Source: Planctomycetaceae bacterium
GTDB lineage: Bacteria > Planctomycetota > Planctomycetia > Pirellulales > Thermoguttaceae
Assembly: GCA_031287585.1 (NCBI GenBank)
Contig: JAITST010000509.1
Location: forward strand, 1-6,115
DNA: 6,115 nt
Direction of reading: 5' to 3'
Below are positions 1 to 4,645 of the stretch, piece after piece (position 1 is the first letter of the stretch; every line of letters begins with the position of its first letter). The notes under the pieces are model-generated. The model saw only the letters and a program-made list of their open reading frames with translations. It was not told where the DNA came from and searched no databases. Position numbers and translations under genes: made by a program.

Positions 1-61
1 GTTCCGCACAAAGAAAAACGAGAACAATAGACAACATCACGACCAACAAACGGTAAGCCAT
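1..61 (-). CDS. N-terminal fragment of an exported or membrane-anchored protein (cut by window edge)
   Basis: Only the first 20 codons are present; the gene runs off the left edge. The visible peptide is MAYRLLVVMLSIVLVFLCAE. It has one Arg near the start and then about 14 hydrophobic residues, which is the form of a signal peptide or N-terminal anchor. A Cys occurs near the end of the hydrophobic stretch, but VFLC is a poor lipobox, so a lipoprotein is not supported. The start is well supported: an AAGGAG Shine-Dalgarno sequence lies at 69-74 (minus strand), 7 nt from the ATG at 59-61, and a good promoter lies about 50 nt further upstream. Nothing can be said about the mature protein or its function. 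The call rests on the ribosome-binding site, the promoter and the hydrophobic N-terminus together. Confidence 0.72.
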   Translation of the reverse strand, partial: MAYRLLVVMLSIVLVFLCAE

Positions 62-68
62 CCTCAAA

Positions 69-74
69 CTCCTT
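69..74 (-). promoter_or_regulatory. Shine-Dalgarno site AAGGAG
   Basis: On the minus strand AAGGAG sits 7 nt before the ATG at 61. It fixes the start of the truncated left-edge gene. Most other genes in this window have no such site, so this one is notable. Confidence 0.75.
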
Positions 75-110
75 TGGGGTAAAATTGGTTGTTCGATAGA
101 ACGGCTTACG

Positions 111-138
111 ATTGTAGTATGTTTTTTTGAATTGTAAA
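111..138 (-). promoter_or_regulatory. Sigma70-type promoter of the left-edge gene
   Basis: Read on the minus strand: -35 TTTACA (138-133, 5/6 match), 16-bp spacer, -10 TACAAT (116-111, 5/6 match). The predicted start of transcription is near 104, giving a leader of about 43 nt that contains the AAGGAG site. Seen in the sequence; activity is inferred. Confidence 0.6.
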
Positions 139-239
139 GTGGTTCAAAAATTTCCGCTACAAAACATTTGCCCGCCAGCACGTGACAGCAATTTACGAAA
201 TTACAACGTTTCTCAAAGGTACAACACTATCCGCACTTT

Positions 240-267
240 CCAAATTTTGCTCTTGCAAAAGAGTTGG
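240..267. repeat. Short AT-rich hairpin, possibly a weak terminator
   Basis: TTTTGC (245-250) and GCAAAA (255-260) form a perfect 6-bp stem with a 4-nt loop. CCAA (240-243) and TTGG (264-267) can extend it across an internal loop. It begins about 25 nt after the stop of the small minus-strand ORF, a reasonable terminator position. The stem is AT-rich and no convincing T tract follows, so termination is uncertain. Confidence 0.3.
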
Positions 268-284
268 ATTTTAGCAGCAAACTT

Positions 285-473
285 TCACAATATCTTCGCA
301 ACGTCTTTTATCTTCTGCCGCAAATCGACAACAAACAAAAGTATCATCACAAGTATAAGGCTACGGATTAATTTTGAAAGACGTATTGTAAAAGTTCCAA
401 GTAAATTAGTAATTATCGAAGGCGAAAACAATTTGAAATTCTCTAAAAATTCCTTTTTAACGCGGAGGAGCAT
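285..473 (-). CDS. Possible 62-aa single-span membrane protein
   Basis: I do not recognise this protein. It begins MLLRVKKEFLEN and has a basic, amphipathic first half with a hydrophobic run at about residues 40-50 (SLILVMILLFVV). It ends in a charged tail, RQKIKDVAKIL. One membrane helix is likely. The ATG at 471-473 was chosen over an upstream in-frame ATG at 501-503 because that one overlaps a consensus -10 TATAAT box at 492-497. The transcript would then have a leader of only about 12 nt and no Shine-Dalgarno site. The codons are T-rich at the wobble position, like the 5' ends of the convincing genes here. Against it are the small size, the AT-rich surroundings and an open plus-strand frame over the same bases. 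It could be a real small protein or chance. Confidence 0.38.
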   Translation of the reverse strand: MLLRVKKEFLENFKLFSPSIITNLLGTFTIRLSKLIRSLILVMILLFVVDLRQKIKDVAKIL

Positions 474-491
474 TTTTTTGTAACTTATTCT

Positions 492-519
492 ATTATAAGT
501 CATTACGAAAGATTTTCAA
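492..519 (-). promoter_or_regulatory. Near-consensus sigma70 promoter TTGAAA-16-TATAAT
   Basis: On the minus strand: -35 TTGAAA (519-514, 5/6), 16-bp spacer, -10 TATAAT (497-492, 6/6). This is the best -10 box in the window. Transcription should start near 485, just upstream of the small ORF at 473. The 504-651 stretch otherwise holds only TTCGT repeats near 608-627 and no gene that I can support. Confidence 0.55.
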
Positions 520-651
520 AATAAAATCTCTGCGTTTCTCATCGGTTAAAGTTGTGGTTTTTAGAAATGCCCTAGGTTAATTTACAGTTACGAAACTTTA
601 TTGTGTTCGTGTATTTCGTATGGTTCGTGTTAAGTATTACAACAGAATCAT

Positions 652-1299
652 TCAAAACAGTTTCAATACCCGTTCATCATCCAGACGGTTTACCACCAGC
701 GATGCGTTTGAATAATCGTTATCGCGATTGTGTTCTGCCAGCACCGCTACCGCGAACGCTCCGGCTGCTGCCGCCGCCGCTATTCCCGCCATACTGTCTT
801 CGAATACAACCATATCGCTCGGTTCTACCTTGAACTGTTCGGCGGCTTTTTGGAAAATCTGCGGGTCGGGCTTGCCGCGTGTTATGTTTTCTGCCGTTAG
901 AACGAACTGGAATCTCGGCATCATATCGTAATTGCCCAGTACCTCGCGCGCAACACGTACCGCACTGCTCGTACAAACCGCTTTCGGTATTTTACGCCGT
1001 TCGAGATGTTCCAGTAACTCAATCAGCCCCGGCATCATCGAGAAACCATCTTTGAGAATTTCCAGAAACAACACTTCAGATTCCGCGTGCAAGTCCTGCC
1101 AACGTTCCGGTAACGCAAACCGTTCTTTGAGTAACGTAAAACAAAACTCCGGCGGTCTGCCCATTATTTGGCTGCACAACTCCCGCGTGTAAGCAAAGCC
1201 GCGGCGTTTCAATAATGCGTCAGCCGCTTTCCAGTAAACATCCTCAGTATCGAACATCAGCCCGTCCATATCGAACGCGGCAGCGGTATAGGTTTTCAT
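652..1299 (-). CDS. HAD-superfamily phosphatase, beta-phosphoglucomutase-like (subfamily IA)
   Basis: Cytoplasmic 215-aa hydrolase of the haloacid dehalogenase fold, which works through a phospho-aspartate intermediate. All four motifs are present. Motif I is FDMDGLMFDTE, with nucleophile Asp10 and acid/base Asp12. Motif II is CTSS (Thr110-Ser112), motif III Lys143 in RGKPDPQIF, and motif IV VVFEDSMAGI with Glu167-Asp168 binding magnesium. The helical cap lies between motifs I and II (about residues 17-85), as in the PGMB/phosphatase branch. Length is normal. An in-frame upstream start would add 21 lysine- and tyrosine-rich residues from AT-rich intergenic DNA; the ATG at 1297-1299 puts motif I at the usual distance, so I chose it. 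No Shine-Dalgarno site is evident. It lies 193 bp downstream of the same-strand APH-like gene, with a palindromic element between them. The exact substrate cannot be read; sugar phosphates are typical. Confidence 0.9.
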   Translation of the reverse strand: MKTYTAAAFDMDGLMFDTEDVYWKAADALLKRRGFAYTRELCSQIMGRPPEFCFTLLKERFALPERWQDLHAESEVLFLEILKDGFSMMPGLIELLEHLERRKIPKAVCTSSAVRVAREVLGNYDMMPRFQFVLTAENITRGKPDPQIFQKAAEQFKVEPSDMVVFEDSMAGIAAAAAAGAFAVAVLAEHNRDNDYSNASLVVNRLDDERVLKLF

Positions 1300-1337
1300 T
1301 GTGTAGCGTATGTAAATGTGAAGTGAGTAAATTTTTA

Positions 1338-1481
1338 TTTTAGATTTTAGATTTGTGGGCAAACACCATACCGTTGGCTTCAGCCGTTGGTTAAAACCAA
1401 CGACAATACAATCGTTATGACGTATTGCCGTCGGCTTCTGCCAACGGTGTAAAGTGATTTATTATTTATTAAAATCTAAAA
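1338..1481. repeat. Nested palindromic intergenic element (REP/MITE-like)
   Basis: Three levels of inverted repeat are nested. The outer arms are TTTTAGATTTT (1338-1348) and AAAATCTAAAA (1471-1481), a perfect 11 bp. The middle arms are ACCGTTGGC (1370-1378) and GCCAACGGT (1440-1448), a perfect 9 bp, continuing imperfectly through AGCCG on the left and CGGCT on the right. The inner hairpin is CGTTGGTT (1385-1392) with AACCAACG (1395-1402). CCAACGACAATAC (1397-1409) also pairs with GTATTGCCGTCGG (1422-1434), with two wobbles. The element fills the gap between two same-strand genes. It has no ORF. It could be a mobile palindromic repeat, an mRNA processing site or a terminator between the two genes. 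Confidence 0.7.
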
Positions 1482-1492
1482 TTCAACTCTCA

Positions 1493-2725
1493 TTATGCCG
1501 CTAACAATCGTTTTTGGCAAGTAGCCAGATGTATGTTTCGTTTAGAAATTTCGTTTAGAATCAGGTCTATTTGTTCTGGTAAATGTGTTGTGATGTCTGA
1601 ATGCAGCAGTTTCGCGAACTGTAAGTTTGTCATTATCGAACCGGACAAATCCAATCCTACAATCGCCTGCTGTTCCGCCTCGTCAAGTGGTCGAATCGAG
1701 TTATACGAACGCAAACCCAATGTCCAAAGTTCGTCACTACCGCCCGCGATACTCGACAACAACGACGCGATATCGAGTGCGACACTGTCCGCCCCCATTT
1801 CACGAAAACCAATCAGTCCCGAAAATTCACCTAAATTGTAGAGCAGGTGACGGCGGTGAGCGTTGCCGATACTTGGCTGTATTGACATCTTACGTATCGC
1901 GAGTTGTTCGAGTAACACCGTCAGATGTTCGCGTAACGAACCTACCAACTCCCGAAACTCGCCCGTCTGTTCCGTCCACCGTTTCAACTGACTTTCCGAC
2001 GACAAACACGACGGTGAACGGAAGTAGTTGTTGAAAATGTTATCCAAATTTTCCGGTTCGTCTTTCCAAAATTCCGCATGCCGCAGAATCGCGGGTGACA
2101 ATTCCTGCGGCTCGTTTGGTAAAGGAAATGTTGACGTAGATTCGTGAAATTGCGCAATCGCAATCATCGCCGTCGCCGCGTGAAGTGCGTCGAGTTGACG
2201 TTTAGCGTTGCTGGATAAATCGGAGTTACTTTGCATGTCAGACGAGTTGGTCGAACTAGATGAATCAAACGAACCAGCGGAAATGGTTGAACCATTCACA
2301 TTAGAATTATTAGTGACGTTAGATAAACTGTCGGAGTTACCATCGTTTTTCGCGGACTTCTGCGGCGGGTACCCCGGCACGAACAACGACGGGTCATTTT
2401 CTCCTTCTATCCACGGCAACAATTCCCAGTAACTATCGAATAGGAAAACGTATCCTTTCCTGTCGGCTGCTTCCAGAGGCAGCGGAACGAAGTCGATACC
2501 TTCGTAAACCGCGTACCAAAGTACGGCTTGCGTGTATTCAAGCCGCTCGCACGACGGCGTTCGCGGCGACCAACAGCGTAAGCAGTATCGACCGTCGGGG
2601 CAGTCAATTCGCCAATGTTTTAAGCCGCTCAAGCCGGTGCGGGCGGGCAACGAAAGAACCGTATCGGGTTGCAAGTTGCCGGGGTATTCGGATAGAACTT
2701 TGTCAATTGCCCATGTTACCGTCAT
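1493..2725 (-). CDS. APH/phosphotransferase-fold protein with degenerate active site (probable pseudokinase)
   Basis: A 410-aa protein resembling the phosphotransferase (APH, PF01636-like) fold. The N-lobe is about residues 20-120, with strand motifs LKHWRIDCPDGRYCLRCWSP and VPLPL and the hinge-like WELLPWIEGE. Residues 122-175 are a Ser/Asn/Thr-rich low-complexity linker. The helical C-lobe is about 176-400. The catalytic region, normally HGDxxxxN or, in the planctomycete relatives I remember, RDxWHDHLLF followed by GLIDFGA, reads IGNAHRRHLLY (286-296) and GLIGFRE (303-309). Both the catalytic-loop Asp (Asn288 here) and the metal-binding Asp (Gly306) are therefore replaced, although the framework LDIASLL (317-323) and YNSIRPL (341-347) is kept. 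A TAGGA Shine-Dalgarno site lies 6 nt upstream of the ATG at 2723-2725. The fold call is fairly firm; the loss of activity is inferred and the substrate is unknown. Confidence 0.75.
   Translation of the reverse strand: MTVTWAIDKVLSEYPGNLQPDTVLSLPARTGLSGLKHWRIDCPDGRYCLRCWSPRTPSCERLEYTQAVLWYAVYEGIDFVPLPLEAADRKGYVFLFDSYWELLPWIEGENDPSLFVPGYPPQKSAKNDGNSDSLSNVTNNSNVNGSTISAGSFDSSSSTNSSDMQSNSDLSSNAKRQLDALHAATAMIAIAQFHESTSTFPLPNEPQELSPAILRHAEFWKDEPENLDNIFNNYFRSPSCLSSESQLKRWTEQTGEFRELVGSLREHLTVLLEQLAIRKMSIQPSIGNAHRRHLLYNLGEFSGLIGFREMGADSVALDIASLLSSIAGGSDELWTLGLRSYNSIRPLDEAEQQAIVGLDLSGSIMTNLQFAKLLHSDITTHLPEQIDLILNEISKRNIHLATCQKRLLAA
2201..2362 (-). other. Ser/Asn/Thr-rich low-complexity linker in the APH-like protein
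   Basis: This encodes residues 122-175. Ser, Asn, Thr, Asp and Gly dominate, with runs such as SSSSTNSSD, and hydrophobic residues are nearly absent. It sits between the N-lobe/hinge and the C-lobe, where kinases of this fold normally have a compact connection. It is likely disordered. Confidence 0.8.
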
Positions 2726-2731
2726 CTGATT

Positions 2732-2736
2732 TCCTA
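2732..2736 (-). promoter_or_regulatory. Shine-Dalgarno site TAGGA
   Basis: On the minus strand TAGGA is followed by AATCAG and then the ATG at 2723-2725. The spacing of 6 nt supports this start for the APH-like gene. Confidence 0.6.
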
Positions 2737-3006
2737 CCCATTTCAGTTAAAAGGAAAAGTGAAACACAATCCCGCCGTCGCGTGAATGTAATACGCATAA
2801 GACGTATCGGAGGCGTAGTAAAAAAGTAAAAGTTTTTTAACAGAATTGGTATCAAAACAATACAACAACAATCACGTGATACGGGATACGTTAAATGCGG
2901 GTATGAATGAAAATAGGGAAATATGGGGGTTAGAAAGCAATAACGAACTCGTTAAATGTTTACACCTTAAACAAAATTTGTGTAACCAGTAAAATATAAA
3001 ACTCTC
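2737..3006. other. AT-rich divergent intergenic region without a supported gene
   Basis: The 401-bp gap between the APH-like gene and the pseudopilin gene is AT-rich. It holds a 10-bp palindrome ATCACGTGAT (2871-2880), a small inverted repeat ATACG/CGTAT (2791-2807) and repeated GATACG. I could not find a convincing minus-strand promoter for the APH-like gene. A 29-codon plus-strand ORF at 2903-2992 is not supported as coding. The rest of the gap carries the pseudopilin promoter. Confidence 0.6.
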
Positions 3007-3035
3007 TTGACACGGCTGGGTAAATCTGTTCCAAT
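3007..3035 (+). promoter_or_regulatory. Candidate promoter of the pseudopilin gene, TTGACA-17-TCCAAT with TGn
   Basis: A perfect -35 TTGACA (3007-3012) is followed by a 17-bp spacer and TCCAAT (3030-3035, 4/6), preceded by an extended -10 TG at 3027-3028. The predicted transcription start is near 3042, leaving a leader of about 85 nt. The -10 lacks the conserved second-position A, so confidence is moderate. Confidence 0.5.
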
Positions 3036-3126
3036 GGGTTGTTTGGTTATAGTCACGTTAGGGATTAGTGTTGCGTAAGCGGCAACATTTATCCATCCAC
3101 TCCATTCACATCAAACTAGACAAACT

Positions 3127-3777
3127 ATGCGTTGCGCGTTTTCTCTTTTTGAGTTACTTGTTGTACTTGGACTGTTGGTTTTGATTGCGGGACTTGGCTA
3201 TCCGTCGATGCGGCGGACAGTGGCTCGCGGACGGTTAGACTCGGCTATTCAGGAGTTGCAGGCAGAACTTGGGCGTACTCGTTTGACCGCGATGAAAGAC
3301 GGATTACCATACGTGGTTCGTTATCAGCACGGTACAAACGTTTACGAAATTATGCCCAAAGAAATTTTCGATAACCAACCCAAAGAAGTCGGCGCAACTG
3401 CGTTGGGGACTGATTCGTTACTGGAATTACCAACCGAAATCCCGACAGTAGAACCGGCAACATCACCGCCGACAACCGACGCTCAAACAGTAACCCAAGC
3501 CCCAATCGCGGGCGGTACGTTTTACAGAAAGATGTTACCAAACACAGTAATCTTCCCGTCGTTACCACCTGCGGCAAACCCCAACATAGGTGACGCAATA
3601 GCACTCGGCACAGAGCAGACAAACATACCAACAAACGTATGGAGCGAACTAATCCTATTCTACCCAAACGGAAGAATAACAGAAACAACAGTGACACTAC
3701 AAACAAACGACAGTTACCGTTACACGTCAACAATAAAAATAAGAGGTCTAACGGGAACGATAACGATTACAAAATAG
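3127..3777 (+). CDS. Type II secretion/type IV pilus-like minor pseudopilin (GspH/FimT family)
   Basis: A 216-aa prepilin-like protein. The N-terminus is a very short basic leader followed by AFSLFELLVVLGLL, which fits the prepilin peptidase motif. Cleavage would follow Ala4, Phe5 would be methylated, and Glu9 is the conserved Glu+5. A single hydrophobic helix (about residues 5-24) anchors it in the inner membrane and packs it into the pseudopilus. The C-terminal part has the GspH-like strand motif ELILFYPNGRITETTVTLQ (174-192) and the ending IRGLTGTITI (205-214). Residues about 98-126 form a Pro/Thr-rich insert. Ala rather than Gly at -1 is less common but accepted. No Shine-Dalgarno site precedes the ATG. 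It stands alone, with no gspE, gspG or prepilin peptidase nearby, and ends 17 bp from the convergent NfeD-like gene. Sense-strand composition changes strikingly from T-rich to A-rich. FimT-like pilus and GspH-like secretion roles cannot be separated here. Confidence 0.87.
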   Translation: MRCAFSLFELLVVLGLLVLIAGLGYPSMRRTVARGRLDSAIQELQAELGRTRLTAMKDGLPYVVRYQHGTNVYEIMPKEIFDNQPKEVGATALGTDSLLELPTEIPTVEPATSPPTTDAQTVTQAPIAGGTFYRKMLPNTVIFPSLPPAANPNIGDAIALGTEQTNIPTNVWSELILFYPNGRITETTVTLQTNDSYRYTSTIKIRGLTGTITITK

Positions 3778-3794
3778 TCAGTAAATCTACCGGC

Positions 3795-4370
3795 TCACGC
3801 AAACGGGTCTTCGATTGTTGACCTGATTGGTTGCGTATTTGCGGTATTGGCATCGGTTGGTTGTGACGCGGCGGCAACTTCGGCTTGTTCTATCTTGCGA
3901 ATGGTAATGTTGATACCGTCAACACGTGTAACACGAATCGGCTCACCAGCATCAATCGGAACACCGTCACTGATTGCGTCGTATCGAGCACCGTTGATTT
4001 CGACTGTTCCCGACGGCATCATCCGTGTCCGCGCGACACCGGTCTGACCGACGAGTTCTTTCAAATGGTTACGAGTTTCATCGGGTTGAAGAGCGGGGTC
4101 GTCTTCTGGTCGTAACAATATCCGCCGCCCGATAAAAGTATGAGGCCACCAACGCAGCAGTTGCCAAACCGCGAGCGGCAGAATTACCATCAACACGACA
4201 ACGTAAGTAATACCGAATGTGGGCGAGTGTTGAAACGCAAAATATATGCTGCCGCCAGTAGCTGCCAACGCCAGAAAACCGAGCATACCGCCTGACGGCA
4301 AAAACGCTTCCAAAGTCGCAGTCAAAACCGCAACCCCAAGCAAAACCAATGCCCAAAACAAAGACTCCAT
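3795..4370 (-). CDS. NfeD-like membrane protein with C-terminal OB-fold domain
   Basis: A 191-aa protein of the short NfeD class. Three membrane helices lie at about residues 3-22, 28-46 and 53-73, with the family-typical EAFLPSGGMLGFLAL between the first two. After a linker with RPEDDPALQPDE (87-98) comes a soluble OB-fold domain, about 107-152. Its landmarks are GQTGVARTRMMPSGTVEING and the GEPIRVTRVDGINITIRKIE strands. The polar tail ends in EDPFA. Such proteins usually bind SPFH proteins (stomatin/flotillin-like) in the membrane and affect membrane domains. No SPFH partner or NfeD-type serine protease is in view. A TTG at 4406 would add 12 residues, but the ATG at 4368-4370 gives the usual family start, MESLFWALVLL, and lies about 41 nt from the predicted transcription start. 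No Shine-Dalgarno site is visible. Confidence 0.88.
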   Translation of the reverse strand: MESLFWALVLLGVAVLTATLEAFLPSGGMLGFLALAATGGSIYFAFQHSPTFGITYVVVLMVILPLAVWQLLRWWPHTFIGRRILLRPEDDPALQPDETRNHLKELVGQTGVARTRMMPSGTVEINGARYDAISDGVPIDAGEPIRVTRVDGINITIRKIEQAEVAAASQPTDANTANTQPIRSTIEDPFA

Positions 4371-4417
4371 AAGTAAACAATCCAAAGGAAACAACGAACC
4401 ACACAAACGAAAGTAAA

Positions 4418-4446
4418 ATGATACACCATAAGAACAAGAATGTCAA
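4418..4446 (-). promoter_or_regulatory. Strong sigma70-type promoter of the NfeD-like gene, TTGACA-17-TATCAT
   Basis: On the minus strand: -35 TTGACA (4446-4441, 6/6), 17-bp spacer, -10 TATCAT (4423-4418, 5/6). Transcription should start near 4411. A TTG start at 4406 would leave almost no leader, so the promoter supports the ATG at 4370. Confidence 0.72.
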
Positions 4447-4461
4447 TGTAGGTTGTGTACG

Positions 4462-4493
4462 GAGAGACGGAGAAAATCATTATTCTGTCTCTC
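4462..4493. repeat. Inverted repeat between divergent promoters
   Basis: GAGAGAC (4462-4468) pairs with GTCTCTC (4487-4493). After a two-base bulge, AGAA (4471-4474) pairs with TTCT (4483-4486), leaving an 8-nt loop. It lies 16 bp upstream of the -35 of the NfeD-like gene, so it could be an operator or a folded RNA segment. Confidence 0.5.
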
Positions 4494-4494
4494 G

Positions 4495-4537
4495 TGTTGT
4501 CGGTAAGATGACCGCGTTCACGCCGCCGTGTGCAACA
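4495..4537. repeat. Potential three-way-junction fold upstream of the aminotransferase
   Basis: TGTTG (4495-4499) pairs with CAACA (4533-4537), enclosing two hairpins: CGGT/ACCG (4501-4504 with 4511-4514, loop AAGATG) and CACG/CGTG (4519-4522 with 4527-4530, loop CCGC). The stems are short and it lies upstream of the predicted aminotransferase promoter, so the fold may be chance. Confidence 0.3.
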
Positions 4538-4556
4538 AACAGATTCAGGGACAGTA

Positions 4557-4585
4557 TTGACTACTCATTGATTTTACTGTAACTT
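4557..4585 (+). promoter_or_regulatory. Candidate promoter of the aminotransferase gene, TTGACT-17-TAACTT
   Basis: -35 TTGACT (4557-4562, 5/6), 17-bp spacer, -10 TAACTT (4580-4585; T1, A2 and T6 match). The predicted start is near 4592, giving a leader of about 54 nt. It is flanked by GGACAG (4549-4554) and CTGTCC. The -10 box is weak. Confidence 0.45.
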
Positions 4586-4645
4586 TATCTCTGTCCTCAT
4601 TATTTTTCTTAACTAGCACATCTACTTAACCTAAACTACTTCACA

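Noticed and set aside
127..483. 118-codon plus-strand open frame
   Set aside because: It needs a TTG start with no ribosome-binding site, has no domain or membrane signature, and overlaps a minus-strand ORF with a better promoter. AT-rich DNA easily leaves such frames open.
576..627. Hairpin TACGAAA/TTTCGTA as terminator of the HAD gene
   Set aside because: The 7-bp AT-rich stem has a loop of about 18 bases and no T tract on the minus strand.
2208..2432. Plus-strand frame opposite the Ser/Asn-rich linker
   Set aside because: Its acidic, Leu/Glu-rich product is what antisense reading of Ser/Asn codons gives; no start signal supports it.
2871..2880. Perfect palindrome ATCACGTGAT as an operator
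   Set aside because: A 10-bp palindrome is expected several times by chance in 6 kb, and no second copy or promoter overlap supports regulation.
2903..2992. 29-codon plus-strand ORF (MNENREIWGLESN...)
   Set aside because: No Shine-Dalgarno site, no promoter at a suitable distance and no recognisable features; its length is within chance for this region.
3350..3733. Long minus-strand frame across the pseudopilin gene
   Set aside because: It is the antisense shadow of a gene with a clear prepilin motif; the open frame follows from the A/C-rich codons on the sense strand.
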